Position numbers and translations under genes: made by a program
Part shown: in pieces, positions 48,141-61,520 of the stretch
Numbering within the stretch: the stretch's first letter is position 1
How the letters are laid out: every line of letters starts with the position of its first letter
Notes under the pieces: model-generated
What the model saw: only the letters and a program-made list of their open reading frames with translations
Told to the model about the DNA's origin: nothing
Database searches by the model: none
Assembly (NCBI GenBank): GCA_947044405.1
Contig: CAMRHE010000017.1
Coordinates: forward strand, 12,053,001-12,117,000
Direction of reading: 5' to 3'
Length of the DNA: 64,000 nucleotides
DNA from: Leptodactylus fallax
Lineage: Eukaryota; Chordata; Amphibia; Anura; Leptodactylidae

Positions 48141-51100
48141 GACCATGTAACATCATACAGGGCAGTAAGTCCTCTGCATATTCTGCAAAATACATGCCAT
48201 AAAATTCTCAATATGCACAAATGCAACAATTATACACATAATAGTTGGAGAGGCCAATCTTGAGTAAGAAAGGGCCCAAACAAGTCACCCACTTAAGGTC
48301 ATTTTCTAGGAGGTGGCACCTACCGCCTTACATGTACACAACCTTTCTCAACAAGCCCCTCAATTGATGTAAAGAGGCAGAATTGACCATTGATCACCTT
48401 CTTAATTCCAGCCTCTGGAACCTCTTTGCTTGCATGTAGGACCTGTTCTATACCTTCTCAGGTTGTCTCCATTTTGTGTGGTGGGACAGCTCCAGACCAT
48501 AGACTATGGCTAATGGCGGATAACATGCCTGATTTTTCCTTCACCCAACATTATATATTCGGTGAGAGTTAGTTAAACTTGCCGATATCGACAGAATCAA
48601 CCAACTATCTTATGTTGATGGGGGTACCCCCTGACTCTCATCATATTGGCTCCCAAATCATGTTGGGGGAACAAAGAAAGTTGAATTTTACATACTTTTG
48701 TTCGCAACGGTCATAATCTGCTGCCCTAGTTGTCTGGTAGCAGATGACTCTGCCCTTTCCCATGGCAATACATATATACTTGATCAAATCATTGGGGGAC
48801 TCGCGAAACCCAACAATTGATGGAAAAACCATTTGGTTGACAGTTTTTGAATGTTCATGTCCACCAAATTCTAGTTGTACTATTTTGGTGGACAGAAGTT
48901 TTCAAGGTTTTTTCACAGCTCTTTAACATCATTAGAATGAAGTATGATATTATATAAAATTTCAATTCCTATACACAAATATTAAAGTCAAGCTAGATTT
49001 TTCTCTTAAAGTCATAAATCATCCAACATTTGCTCAGCAGATGTGTCACACATATTGGTAAATGGTAATCTTTACTATAACCTTGAAATGTCATCTTTGT
49101 CGACTTCAGATGAAGAAAGGTAAAAACAAACTGGTTTGCGGCTTTAATTGGTCCCACAAGGAGAATTTACTTTGTCGATTTTGTAAAAACATTTAGTGGG
49201 CAATCTTGTTAGGAATTTTTTGGTTTCTAAGCTAATGATAAAGCAGAGAAGATCTCCAATCTTCATCCTAAAATGTCCCCAGCACCTTTTGACTGGTAGG
49301 GACCTGGGCAACTTGTACCATGTGGGAAATTGACTCAAGGGTCAGAACAAAAGTCACGATCCATAGACACAATACAAAACATTGGTTGGTGCAGATGATT
49401 TGGTGGAAACTCTTAGAATGCTTGAGATGTTTTAAGATTAATGTCTTAAAGGGGCTGTCCACCAATCAGCTGGTGTCATCATAGGAAGAGGATATGGAAC
49501 ATGGTAGCCATCCTAGTTAGTGGTTACTGACAGTATATGGTTATTTCTACACTATATGTCCATACCATGAGCATCATCTAATGTAGAAGGAATGTCTTGC
49601 CAATTTTTGAAACATATTTATTAAAGCCAAACAGTAAAATATATCAGTTTTTATCTAATCTATTTTAATTTTCTGATTGTAGATTTTTTTTATTCTATTT
49701 TCTGTACCTGATTATGGGGGCGGCCATCTTGCCTGAGCTTTTCCTCTGCTCTTTTAACAACATTTAGTGATCTGCTTTACTGCACAGTCATGACCATAGA
49801 CAGTAATAGTCTCGAATAGACTCATTGGGATCTAGGGGAGAGTTTTCTAGACATGCTCTGTGTGCAGAGGGGAAGTAGATAAGCTGTGACATCATCTATT
49901 GTCAGTAGTGAATGCAGTGATAGGTCAGTGCTGTTATCTAGAGAGGTGTTATCTTCTATTGTAATCCTGTGTTTGATGTAAATGAAGTGACTGTTGCAAA
50001 TACAACTCCTACAGAATTGGTAAGCATCAGTTTATTATTAGGCTTAGTGGCCAGAGAGAAAATTGCATAATATAGTTGTTGTTTTTTTAACAGATTCTAC
50101 AGAATTCTAAAAATGATGTTTAACTTAAAAATATTTTTTTTTTTAAAATAGGTCATGTCCTGGTAACACGTTTCCTTTAAGACTGGCCATGGCTAGACTA
50201 TACAGTGATTGCACTTTTTTTCAATTCTTGGCCATTGCTACATTGACGATGTACTGAGTCTCCGAACCTAAGGCTGGATGATAGGTATCAGCGTCATGGT
50301 AGCAGCCGTTCTCCGAATTTCGAGTTACGCATTGATGAGCACCTGTTTCCCTTTGAAGGAAGATGAGGCGGCAGAACACATAGACTTCTGATTCCCAATC
50401 ATGTCTAGACGGCTCATCTGCCCTTCTCAACATTAATCAATTGCACAGATGAATAATCTGATCTGCTGGAATTCTCAAGATGTTAACATAAGTGTCACCT
50501 CCTTCTTCCCCAAGTGCCAGTCCATCTCCATTCATTAGTATTTGGTGATATTGTCGTAGAATAATCTGTCCTTTTCAGTTTATAAATTACCTATGACAAA
50601 TTGCCACTTAGCCATAATAACTGAAGTACGAAAGAAAAGGACGTGCAAATTATGGGAAAATGTATCTAAGGTAACGCACAGTTTGGTATTGAAAGGATCG
50701 GCTCACTTAATAAGATATATAGACATACGGCCATGAATCCACAAGCCATATTCTCAGGTCAAATTATATTAACACAAGGAAAATCAGAAGCAATGAATAA
50801 AGCGCTCTAATACCGTCAGAATGGGAATTGTATAATTAAGTCTCTTGTGGCATCGTTTACAATAAAATGGAAAAAAAAAAGCTGAAAATGGAAAAATTGG
50901 AGATGAAAAATATTGTTTACAGAAATATTGAGATGTATGCGACCTATTATATGGATTAATAGATAGTTATATCAGGCTCTTGCCACAGTGTCCACCGAGA
51001 TGTCAAAAATCTGGCTGCAGAGAATTAGAGGGGGGCTGGAGTTGTAGGGGAGGAAAGAAGCGGATGGGCACACAACTCCTTCTCCGAGTCTCTTGAGGGC

Positions 51101-51650
51101 ACCACATACATGAAAAAACACCAAAATAAATAAGTGGATGTGGTCTCGACATATAGAAAAATTCCCTGTAATTTCGTATCTAGAAGACTGGAAAATTAGA
51201 GGTGTTGGAAAGAGAAGTGTGTACAAATGTGGCATGACTCAGAGGGCTTCCGCCCCTACTATGTTCAGGCAAGCCAGGATAACCATTCCTGGGGCATTTC
51301 TGCACCAAAGGCTTTCAAACTGGCCATCTTGTGGCTTCTATCTGATGGCTGTAGGCCACCCTCCAACCTCTATGACGCCAGAATGACCACTGGTAAGAAT
51401 AGATGCTACACTTTTGTCTTAGCCAAAAGGCCAAGAAGCATTTAAAGATCTCAGTGGCCAGCACACCCAGAGTGCAATGGATGAGCCAGACCCTGGTAGA
51501 AAACCTTAGTGATCATGGTATGTCTCCTGCCAGATTCCTTTTATCATAGTTCCTAGGAAAGCATACATGGTTTCTAAGTTTTCCTATGCTGATATAGTGA
51601 TGGGAAGCTATTCAATGTAGTCATCGAAGTAGATTCAGAATTTTCTATTG
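48140..51650. other. No recognisable gene
   Basis: Ordinary AT-rich sequence with short open frames. AAAGGGGCTGTCCACCAATC at about 49,447 and ACGTTTCCTTTAAG near 50,167 look like the two ends of an old ~730-bp dispersed repeat of frog type. Confidence 0.4.
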
Positions 51651-51656
51651 CTGATG

Positions 51657-51945
51657 CTGCGCCTATGTCTAGTACCTACACCCATATTTAGTACCCATGC
51701 CTGTGTCTAGAACCTGCACGCATTCTAGTTACTGTACCCATGTCTAGTATCTATGCTCATGTCTAGTACCTATTCCCATGTCTATCACCTGTATCCATGT
51801 CTAATATCTATGCTCATGTCTAGTATATGTACTCATGTCTATTATCTTTACCCATTTCCAGTACCAATACCCATGTCTAATATCTGTACCCATGTCTAAT
51901 ACCTGTACCCATGTCTAATATCTGTACCCATGTTCATTTCCTGTT
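51657..51945. repeat. ~20-bp tandem repeat
   Basis: GTACCCATGTCTAATATCT and variants (GCTCATGTCTAGTACCT) repeat about fourteen times with moderate divergence. Confidence 0.85.
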
Positions 51946-52049
51946 TCTGCAAAACACTGAAGAGCTAAAAAAAAATATATCCTCTAGTCCTTTAGGATGA
52001 TGTCACCAACGTTCCTGGATGGTCCATGTAAAGTGGGGGAGGTAACGGA

Positions 52050-52230
52050 AGAATAGTGACCTGTCTGTGAGAGAGGGGGGAACTATGGGCAGTATGTGAG
52101 AGAGAAGGCCTATATGTTCAGACTATGAGGGAGAGGGGGTTATAGGGAACAGATTATGTGAGAGAGAGGAACTATAAGGAGCATATTATGTGAGAAAGGG
52201 GGCTATAAGGAGCAGATTATGTAAGAGGCA
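52050..52230. repeat. Short degenerate tandem repeat
   Basis: TATGTGAGAGAGA/GGGGGAACTATAGGGAGCAGAT-like units recur about four times at 35-45-bp spacing. Confidence 0.6.
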
Positions 52231-53499
52231 GAGGAGGAGCAGGGATGCATTCACAGAAGAATAGGGTTGATAAATCTGAGGTCACGTTGTAGATCTTAAT
52301 AGTATCTGCTGGAAGCCGAGAGAGACCTCCTGTTTGCACAGCAAACCATGCTAGAAAAAAGAAGTCACACTGTGATCATGTGAGCTATTAAAGAAGGTGA
52401 AAAGCTGGATAAGGAAAGGCACTGTGTACAGACAACTATTACCAGTAAGGGAATGATTTTTCAGACAATTTAATGAATCAAAAAAGAAAATCACCAAAGT
52501 CTCCCTTTAATGAGACAGAGTACCCCTCTTGACCTATGCAGTTCTACTGTCATAAGCCGACGTGGGATCCCAGAGTTAAATATTCCAGGTACATGTAGGG
52601 TATAGGTATGATCCTACTGCTGTTCCCATTGCCTCTTTGTTTATTATGTGCAAGGAAATAAATTTATTTTTATATTAAAATGAAAAAAAAAACTTTAGGA
52701 AGATGAAAAAAAAAATTGGTGCCTTTTAATCTGTTTCATATGTTGATAAAATATTTATATGCTCTCCTACAATTAATTAGAGGAGACCATGTAACACTGC
52801 AGGAAACAAATTGAAAATGTAATAAAGTAAGTTCACTTTCAATTTCTTTTGAAGAGAGAAGCTAATTATATCGGGTTCTAGGATTTTAACTTTAATTAAA
52901 CTGCAATTTAAAATATTCCGGAAAAAAAATATTCCAGAAATAGTTCAAACACGTCTCCCTGACGCGGATCTGTTCACATGAAGCGCTTGTAGTCAGAGCT
53001 TAGAAATCTCAGTCTTTACAATTTTAATAAGCAATTTCAGTGATAGTCATCACAGCGAGCAGCTGTAAAAGAAAATTTTTAGGATGCGCTAGATAGATGT
53101 AGTAGCAGAGACACAGATGTAGCGGAGTGGAATGTGTTCGCCGATTTAACCTTCCCATATGGCATTCTGAAAGTAATTTCGATATATGAACAATCTCTAT
53201 AAGTGTAAAAGAAAGCAATGCACAGAACTGTTACAATATTATCAAGGGCTGATCTGGCTATAACAAAGGACACACAACTGTGTGGGGCCCCAGAGATCCA
53301 GAGCCAGAATGGTGGGTTGCATGGGATGCAATATGGCTTGGATTTTTTTTTATTGGTCATTACTTATTGGATTATTCCAACAAGTAATGGACGATATTTT
53401 ACTCACCGATCCCCTGCCTCCGATTTTGAGCACATAGGCGGCTGGAGCCAAAGAGAAGGTGGGATTGTAGAGCAGTGGGGATCGCTGAGTATTGTGTCA

Positions 53500-54085
53500 C
53501 TGTGTGGGGGCCAGTAAAAGGGATATACACTATGTGGGGGCTAGTAAAGGGGGCAATATACCTTGTGGGGGGCGTAAATGAGGGTGATATACTGTGTGCA
53601 TGCCAGTAAAGCATCAATATACTGTGTGGGGGCTGGTAGAGGGTGAAATATACTGTGTGGGGGTCACTAAGGGAGCATTATACTATTTGGGTGCCAATAA
53701 AGGAGGCATTATACTGTGTGTGGGGGCCAGTAAAGTAGGTAATATACTGTGTGTGGGCACTAAGGGACCATTATACTGTGTGAGGGCCAGTAAATGGGGG
53801 TGATATACTGTGTGGGGGCCAGTAAAGGGGGCCAGTAAAGGGGGCAATATACTGTGTAGGAGCTAGTAAATGGGGGTGATATACTGTGTGGGGGCCAGTA
53901 AAGGGGGCAATATACTGTTTGGGGGCCGGCCTGTAAAGGGGGCAATATACTGTGTAAGAGCTAGTAAAGGGGGCAATATACTGTTTGGGGGCCAGTAAAG
54001 GGGGCAATATGCTGTGTAGGAGCTAGTAAAGGGGGCAATATACTGTATAGGGCCTAATAAAAGAGGCATTATACTGTCTGGAACA
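53500..54085. repeat. ~31-bp minisatellite
   Basis: Units follow the pattern GGGGCCAGTAAAGGGGGCAA plus TATACTGTGTGG. Variants change GGGGCC to GAGCTA or replace GGCAA with GGGTGA. Roughly eighteen units, more regular from 53,780. Frames on both strands contain only the periodic peptide. Confidence 0.9.
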
Positions 54086-55185
54086 GTCCTGTGTAAAATG
54101 TGGATGGCTGCAACATATAGAGCCTGGCATTTTACTAGACAAGATAGCACAGTTTGTGGTACTATTGTGTCCAATTTTATAGCTTACTAATAGGGGTCCC
54201 TGTTAAAAAAGGGGGCATGGTCTAAATAATTTTAATAGGCGCCCCCCAGACATTACTTTGTTTGGAATCCAAAAGTTCTAAGATAGGGTCTATATGTCCC
54301 AGAAATTAAAATCAAAATTTTGGGATGTATTGGCATAGCAGGCCTCTGCTCGTAGGCTGCCCCAGGCATAGGCTACACAGTAAATTTGTTAAATTCTGGG
54401 TATTAAGAGTTTTTTTTGGGATCAGCACATTGCTGGCCTGTCCATGGGACGCCAGTCATCAATATCAGATCAGCTTCTTCACAGTCTGCACTGCTCTGTA
54501 CACCCGTACACCATCAAATTAGTAGTGGTTGTGCAGGGTATTGCAGTTTGACCCGAGTTTTCCCAAAAAGTCTCAGCATCTGAGCGTAACTGAGAGCTAA
54601 ATATATAGGAAACAATATCTCCATGCCCAGCCAACATCATCCGTACTGGCATTACAGTCTGCAGCTACTTTGCCTATGAAATCCCCAGTGGTTTCACACA
54701 ATGGCAGCAGATCTCATCACTGAACATATGTTATATTTTTCCAAACATAGAAGTCGCTTCTTACTTAACCGTCTGTGTAAGATGACCCATAACAATATTG
54801 CTTACTGCTCAATTATAGCAGTTTAAGGAGACGCATCATCTACAAACAAATTGGCAGCTGCAGAAAAATAATCACGGGAGATGTAATTGGTGTAAATTAT
54901 GGATTTTGTGAACACAAGGTTTAACTTTGTTTGGAGAAAGATAGGAGAGAATTATAGATTCCGCATAGACTAATATTTAGTTTGGGCTTCAAAATGCTAA
55001 TTCCAGCCAGTGTTCTAATACTGCCCCCTCCTGGATATATTCCAATAGGGGTGTGACCAAGTGTGCACTTAAAGATGGACATGGGACAATCTTGGACTGG
55101 GCCATTTCAGTTTTAGTTAAGAATTTATCAATCAGTTGCGACATTCATAACAAATCTGTCTTATCACAAACCACTTTGCACGACA

Positions 55186-56945
55186 CTGTTTTGGAGGTCT
55201 GTATTGCGTTAGGGATTCTAGTATGGGTCTTTATTTACGGAGTCTATATTAGTTTAGACTGTCTGGGGTTTGAGATTGTTCTAGGGTCTGTTCTGGGGTC
55301 TTGGTTTGTTTTAAGGTTTGGTCTGGCGTCTTTGTTTTAGGGTGTGGTCTGGGGTCTGTGCTTGTTTCAGGGTCTATTTTGGAGTCTTTATTTTAAGGTC
55401 TCATCTGCGGTCTGAGTTGTTTTAGGGTGCGGTCTGAGTTGTTTTAGGGTGCGGTCTGGGGGGTTTATTTTAGAGTCTGGTCTGGCATCTTTTTTTTAGG
55501 GTCTGGTCTGGGGCTGTGTATATTTTAGGGTCTGGTATCTTAGTTTTAGAGTCTGAACTGGGGTCTTTTTTGTTTTAGGATCTTGTCTGGAGTCTTTGTT
55601 TAAGGGTCTGATCTGGGGTCTGTGTTTGCTTTAGGGTCTAGTCTGGTGTGGGGTCTGTGCTTGTTTAGGGTCTGATCTGAAATCTTTGTTTGTTTTAGGG
55701 TCTGGTCTGGGGTCTGTGTTTGTTTTAGGGTCTGGTATCTTTGCTTGTTTTAGGGTGTGGTATGGGGTCTGTGTTTTGGGTCTAGTCTGGGGTATGTCTT
55801 TTAGCGTCTGGTCTGGGGTCTATGTTTGCTTTAAGATCTGGTCTGGCATCTTTGTTTGTTTTAGGGACCATTCGGGGGTCTGTGTTTGTTTTATGGTCTG
55901 GTGTCTTTCCTTGTTTTAGGTTGTGGTCTGGCATCTTTGTTTGTTTTAGGGACTGTTCGGGAGTCTGTGTTTTTGGGTCTGGTCTGGGGTCTGTGTTTGT
56001 TTTAGGGTCTGGTGTCTTTGCTTGTTTTAGGTTGTGGTCTGGCATCTTTGTTTTAGGGACTTTTCAGGGGTCTGTGTTTTTGGGTCTGGTTTGGGGTCTG
56101 TGTTTGTTTTAGGGACTGTTCGGGGGTCTCTGTTTTTGGGTCTGGTCTGGGGTCTGTGTTTGTTTTAGGGTCTGGTGTCTTTGCTTGTTTTAGGTTGTGG
56201 TCTGGCATCTTTGTTTTAGGGGCTTTTCAGGGGTCTGTGTTTTTGGGTCTGGTTTGGGGTCTGTGTTTGTTTTAGGGACTGTTCGGGGGTCTCTGTTTTT
56301 GGGTCTGGTCTGGGGTCTGTGTTTGTTTTAGGGTCTGGTGTCTTTGCTTGTTTTAGGTTGTGGTCTGGCATCTTTGTTTTAGGGACTTTTCAGGGGTCGG
56401 TGTTTTGGGGTCGGGTTGGGGGGCGGGGGTTGGTTTGGGGGCTGGTGGGGGGGGGGTGTTTTGGGGGTGGGGGGGGGGGTCTGTGTTTGTTTTAGGGTCT
56501 GGTTTCTTTGCTTGTTTTAGGTTGTGGTCTGGCATCTTTGTTTTAGGGACTTTTCAGGGGTCTGTGTTTTTGGGTCTGGTTTGGGGTCTGTGTTTGTTTT
56601 AGGGACTGTTCGGGGGTCTCTGTTTTTGGGTCTGGTCTGGGGTCTGTGTTTGTTTTAGGGTCTGGTGTCTTTGCTTGTTTTAGGTTGTGGTCTGGCATCT
56701 TTGTTTTAGGGACTGTTCAGGGGTCTGTGTTTTTGGGTCTGGTTTGGGGTCTCTGTTTGTTTTAGGGACTGTTTGGGGGTCTGTTTGTTTTTGGGTCTGG
56801 TTTGGGGTCTGTGTTTGTTTTAGGGACTGTTTGGAGGTCTGTGTTTGTTTCGGGGTCTGGTTTGGGGTCTGTGTTTGTTTTAGGGACTGTTCGGGGGTCT
56901 GTGTTTGTTTTGGGGTCTGGTCTGGGGTCTATATTAATTTTGTGT
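55186..56945. repeat. ~30-bp G/T-rich minisatellite with ~165-bp higher-order unit
   Basis: The basic unit is close to GTTTTAGGGTCTGGTCTGGG plus GTCTGTGTTT. Towards the right, a composite beginning TTGCTTGTTTTAGGTTGTGG recurs at about 56,020, 56,183, 56,349, 56,510 and 56,675, about 165 bp apart. The strand is strongly G/T-rich with almost no C outside CTGG/CTGT. Open frames are by-products. Confidence 0.93.
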
Positions 56946-57995
56946 TTTGATGAAGGGGTCAAACATTCACTAGGTTGGAGGTGTATCCCTTTTCAAAAGT
57001 GACTTGGGTATTATATTATATGGGCGAATGCGAGACTATGGATACAAATTCCCAAATGTTGCATTCTCTGTTTTTCGATATTAAAATAAATAAAAATGAT
57101 ATTTTTTTTTTCCAATTCAGTCGCCGATGGGCAGTGCGTCATGCACACGACACGTATAAAGTACATTATTTCTAGTCATTAGTCACTCAGTCCGGGAACG
57201 AGAGACAAATGAAATGTTTAAGGACATTTTACTCACCTGTCGCTTCTGACTAAATGACACTTTTTAAGTGATGGCCAGTCAAAACCGCAGGATCTATTAG
57301 AAGCCGCGAAATAAGTGTGGAGGGACGCGGCTGCCCAGTAGAGACTGAAAGTGGCATCTATCAGACTTGTCACATCATCGCCAGTGGTAATAAAGGCATT
57401 CTTGTTTTATACCGCAGTGTCCATTGAGAGTAATAATTTGACACTATTCTGTAGATAAAACTGATATTGCTGCATTTATCACGCAGTTTGATCTGGAATG
57501 GCCTAAAAGCATACAAAATCACTAGTTATTATTTCCCTTTTAATATGAAATTCTCATAGATGGATTCTAAAAAAAAAGTTTGCTTTTAACATAAAAAGGT
57601 TTTAAACTTTCAGCTCTGGAAATGACGCCATTTATCAGCTAAATAGCTGGGTGCCGAGAGTTCCTATTACCGCCAACGTCGGGGAGTCAAATCTAAACTA
57701 TTGGGTCATCAACCTGTAACTTTAAGCACAAATTCTATCAAGAATTCAGCGGTTTCCAGCTTTTCCATAAAGGCCTGGGAGGGGAAGTAGCTTTTATGAA
57801 AATGATGGGGTTCACCATGTTGTACGGATACATTACAGTACAATACATTATACTTAGACTTTCCTGAATGTAGGGTAATAAACAGCGAAGGGGAAGAAGA
57901 GGTATTTATTACCGTACATGATACATTGTTGTATTGGGCTTTGTCTGTTGGGTTTGGGAAAAAATAACTAATGTCCAAGACTAGAGAGGTGCGAA
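56945..57995. other. No recognisable gene
   Basis: Ordinary sequence between two repeat blocks. A 149-codon minus-strand frame (57,709-58,158) has no motif I recognise and overlaps a dispersed repeat at its 5' end, so I do not call it a gene. Confidence 0.45.
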
Positions 57996-57999
57996 ACTC

Positions 58000-58510
58000 G
58001 TGAGATTCGTTTCTCGAATATTTGCAAGGTTCATCCGCCAATATAAGTTCAGACCTAACTTGTCCAAACCAGAAGTGATTATTACAATCTGGAGTCTCTT
58101 CAATCCCCAGAGTAGAATAAGTGGAGGACCAGGGAAGGTGAAGCAACATGAGAAACACTGATACTCACCTCTCACCTCTTCTGGGCACCTGGAGCTTCCT
58201 TTGTCTCCTCTTTGGGTCTATTCTGGCCTCCTGGCTTAAGCCTGGGACTGGATTTTAGTGGTCAAGTAGGGAGCGCCGATGTCATAGAGCTTTATTGCAA
58301 GCATCGTGATGTGACACCTGAGGCCCGATCACAGTCCTAAGTGATACCACAGGGCCCATAATATCACCGAGGAGGCTGGAGGAGGTCAGAGAACAACTGA
58401 AGAGGACCACGAGGAAGCCCAGCAAAGGTGAAAGAAGACGAGTATTAGTGTTTATTATGTTTCATCACCTCCCCTGGGCCACCGCTTATTATACTCTGAA
58501 GTCTAAGGGA
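58000..58510. repeat. Dispersed repeat, family F (copy 2)
   Basis: Contains CTGATACTCACCTCTCACCT, GGTCAAGTAGGGAGCGCCGA, GAGGAGGCTGGAGGAGGTCA, ACTGAAGAGGACCACGAGGA and GCTTATTATACTCTG in the order of copy 1. A different orientation of its flank at 58,000-58,030 carries GAGATTCGTTTCTCGAATATT. Confidence 0.6.
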
Positions 58511-58747
58511 CCACAGAATTACATAATAATTCATTGTTAGCAAGCCACAAACCTTTGGGAAATTCAGGTTAATTCAGGTTCATTCTAGACAAATTTGCTC
58601 ATGTCTATCCATGAGGAGTATACCAGATACAAGATATACATACCTCCAAACTTTCAGAGGACAGGGGCAAACTTGAGGCCTCTAACCCCACCAATGCCCC
58701 CTCTGACTTCGCCCAATCCAACCAAGCCCCTTTATGCCACCATACAG

Positions 58748-59935
58748 TATGACATCCCCCCGTACCCCCACACAGTAGAATGTCACTCTTGTGGCCGTCA
58801 CACAGTATAATGTCACCCTTGTGGCCATCACATAGTATAATGTCACCCTTGTGGTCATCACATAGTATAATGTCACCCTTGTGGCCGTCACATAGTATAA
58901 TGTCACCCTTGTGGCCGTCACACAGTATAATGTCACCCTTGTGGCCATCACATAGTATAATGTCACCCTTGTGACCGTCACATAGTATAATGTCACCCTT
59001 GTGGCCATCACATAGTATAATGTCACCCTTGTGGCCGTCACATAGTATAATGTCACTCTTGTGGCCGTCACACAGTATAATGTCACCCTTGTGACCGCCT
59101 ACACATAGTAGAATGTCACCCTTGAGGCCATCACACAGTATAATGTCACCCTTGTGGCCATCACACAGTATAATGTCACCCTTGTGGCCGTCACACAGTA
59201 GAATGTCACCCTTGTGGCCTTCACACAGTAGAATGTCACCCTTGTGGCCGTCACATACTATAATGTCACCCTTGTGGCCATCACACAGTATAATGTCACC
59301 CTTGTGGCCATCATCACATAGTATAATGTCACCCTTGTGGCCGTCACATAGTATAATGTCACCCTTGTGGCCATCGCACAGTATAATGTCACCCTTGTGG
59401 CCATCATCACATAGTATAATGTCACCCTTGTGGCCGTCACATAGTATAATGTCACCATTGTGGCCGTCACACAGTATAATGTCACCCTTGTGGTCGCCGT
59501 CACATAGTATAATGTCACCCTTGTGGCCGTCACATAGTATAATGTCACCCTTGTGGCCGTCACACAGTATAATGTCACCCTTGTGGTCGCCGTCACATAG
59601 TATAATGTCACCCTTGTGGCCGTCACATAGTATAATGTCACCCTTGTGGCCGTCATCACATAGTATAATGTCACCCTTGTGGCCATCACATAGTATAATG
59701 TCACCCTTGTGGCCGTCACACAGTAGAATGTCATCCTTGTGGCCGTCACATAGTATAATGTCACCCTTGTGGCCGTCACATAGTATAATGTCACCCTTGT
59801 GGCTGTCACATAGTATAATGTCACCCTTGTGGCTGTCACATAGTATAATGTCACCCTTGTGGCTGTCATCACATAGTATAATGTCACCCTTGTGGCCACC
59901 ACATAGTATAATGTCACCCTTGTGGCCGTCACACA
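58748..59935. repeat. 30-bp minisatellite, ~39 units
   Basis: The unit is GTCACATAGTATAATGTCAC plus CCTTGTGGCC (30 bp). There are 33-bp variants (GCCATCATCACATAG, GGTCGCCGTCACATAG) that recur in runs. All unit lengths are multiples of three, so both strands are open: 443 codons on the minus strand (10-residue repeat GDIILCDGHK) and 326 on the plus strand (MSPLWPSHSI). Neither has start context or flanking coding features, so I treat both as by-products. Confidence 0.95.
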
Positions 59936-59936
59936 C

Positions 59937-59975
<39 letters not shown>

Positions 59976-59976
59976 C
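59936..59976. repeat. (ATCT)n microsatellite
   Basis: About ten units abut the minisatellite directly. Confidence 0.95.
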
Positions 59977-61235
59977 ATCCATCTTTTTTTCTTATCTATT
60001 CGTCATATCCTAGTATATTCTTCTTTATTATTCCATCAGTGCCCCCTGAGTACACAACACTACACACAAGACTTGATTCATCACATAAACTGAGTAAATA
60101 CCCCCCCCAATACAAACAAGTATTTAATAGCTATGAAGTACTTCTGTTATTTATTGTCACATCCAGCGACCCCAAGGGTTTCCATCTTGCGCTTAATGGC
60201 ATGTACCAGGCATGTAAATGACTTTGATTTCCATTTTATATTCGTGTTTGTAGCGGAAAACCGCCGACTAGTAATTACTTTATGTGAAATCCATGTTTTA
60301 ATTTCAAATGTGCATAAAACACAAATTACACATCATGTTATTGTTTGTTAATTCCTTATTCTAGGGAGAAATCTTTGGTGCGACATAATTATTCATACTG
60401 CACCGAATTCTCATAAGTGACTACGATTTTCATAGACTGATATAAAACCCTCGCTTCAGCATTGTTCTGTGCTTATTCTATACTTAATTACATAAAACGT
60501 AGGAGGAAATTATTGTCAAAATATTTGGAATTCAATAATGTGCGATCAAAGCCAAGTGTGAGGAGGGTTCAATGTATTCGCATCACACGCAGAATTACAA
60601 AGAGTTGACTGAAATTAGAAAGATTTTCTTTTTTACAGAAACAGCGCCACTCTTATCCATTGGCTGTGTATGGTATTGCAACTCAGCCCCATTTATTTTC
60701 CCCTAGACATTGGATATGGGTCTATTTCTAGAAAGAAATCGGATCGTTTTTTCAAGTCCCTCAAACCCAATATTGGTGTTGCAGATTGTACAGATTTGAT
60801 TGAGGACCCAATTCCCCATTTTTTCATGAAACCAATTCAATACAATATCATAACTTCACAGCAAAAACCTTGACAGGCTGCAATGCACAACACAACTGCT
60901 AGGTGGCCACAGTTAGACAAATATAGGATAGACATCTTGTTACAGAGTATCACTAAATAATGTTCTTTCTAAAAGCTGGTCATCTCGTGCCACATCTCAG
61001 GATATGTTGAGCCATAAGGAAAGAGAGGGAAGGAAACATTGATTCAGCCTAATAAGGACTTGTTTTTATGGGACTTGTAATTTCTGTTTTTAGCAGTTTG
61101 AGATATATACACATAAGAAGTTTAAGCTATAAATTTAATTTGGGGGGTACAATAAAAAAAAACCTCCATGATTGTTTTATCCTGTTGCTTGTTGTCCTAA
61201 ATCAAAGCAATACTCTGGGAAAGTGACATACTTTT
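59977..61235. other. No recognisable gene
   Basis: AT-rich sequence with a short C run near 60,102. No array, inverted repeat or protein signature. Confidence 0.45.
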
Positions 61236-61520
61236 AGTTAGGGATGAGCTAACCGGTACATGACTGGGTTCAGTTTGAATTTTTCAAAAATTTTGGGTTT
61301 AGTCCAAATTTTTGGGGGTTCACCAAAAACTACCACTCACCACCACTATTATACTCTGGGGTCTCTCCAGACCCTAAAGTGGTGGCTCATAACAAGTAGT
61401 CATACTCACCTCCCCTGAGCTTCATCACAAGTGTCATGACGTTGGCGTGCTACACGTGGCCACTGAGGCCCAATCAAGTCTTAGTGGCCCTCTGCTGAGA
61501 CCTGTGATTGGACAGGGTCA
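61235..61520. repeat. Dispersed repeat, family F (copy 3, partial)
   Basis: GGGATGAGCTAACCGG, TTATACTCTGGGGTC, CATACTCACCTCCCCTGAGC, GTCATGACGTTGGCGTG and GAGGCCCAATCA follow the same scheme as the other two copies but are shorter and rearranged. Confidence 0.5.

Noticed and set aside
57709..58158. 149-codon minus-strand frame as a possible host exon
   Set aside because: No recognisable motif, no convincing splice sites, and its 5' part overlaps dispersed repeat family F.
53500..59935. Regularly spaced repeats as a CRISPR array
   Set aside because: Units are contiguous without unique spacers, and the DNA is clearly vertebrate; these are minisatellites.
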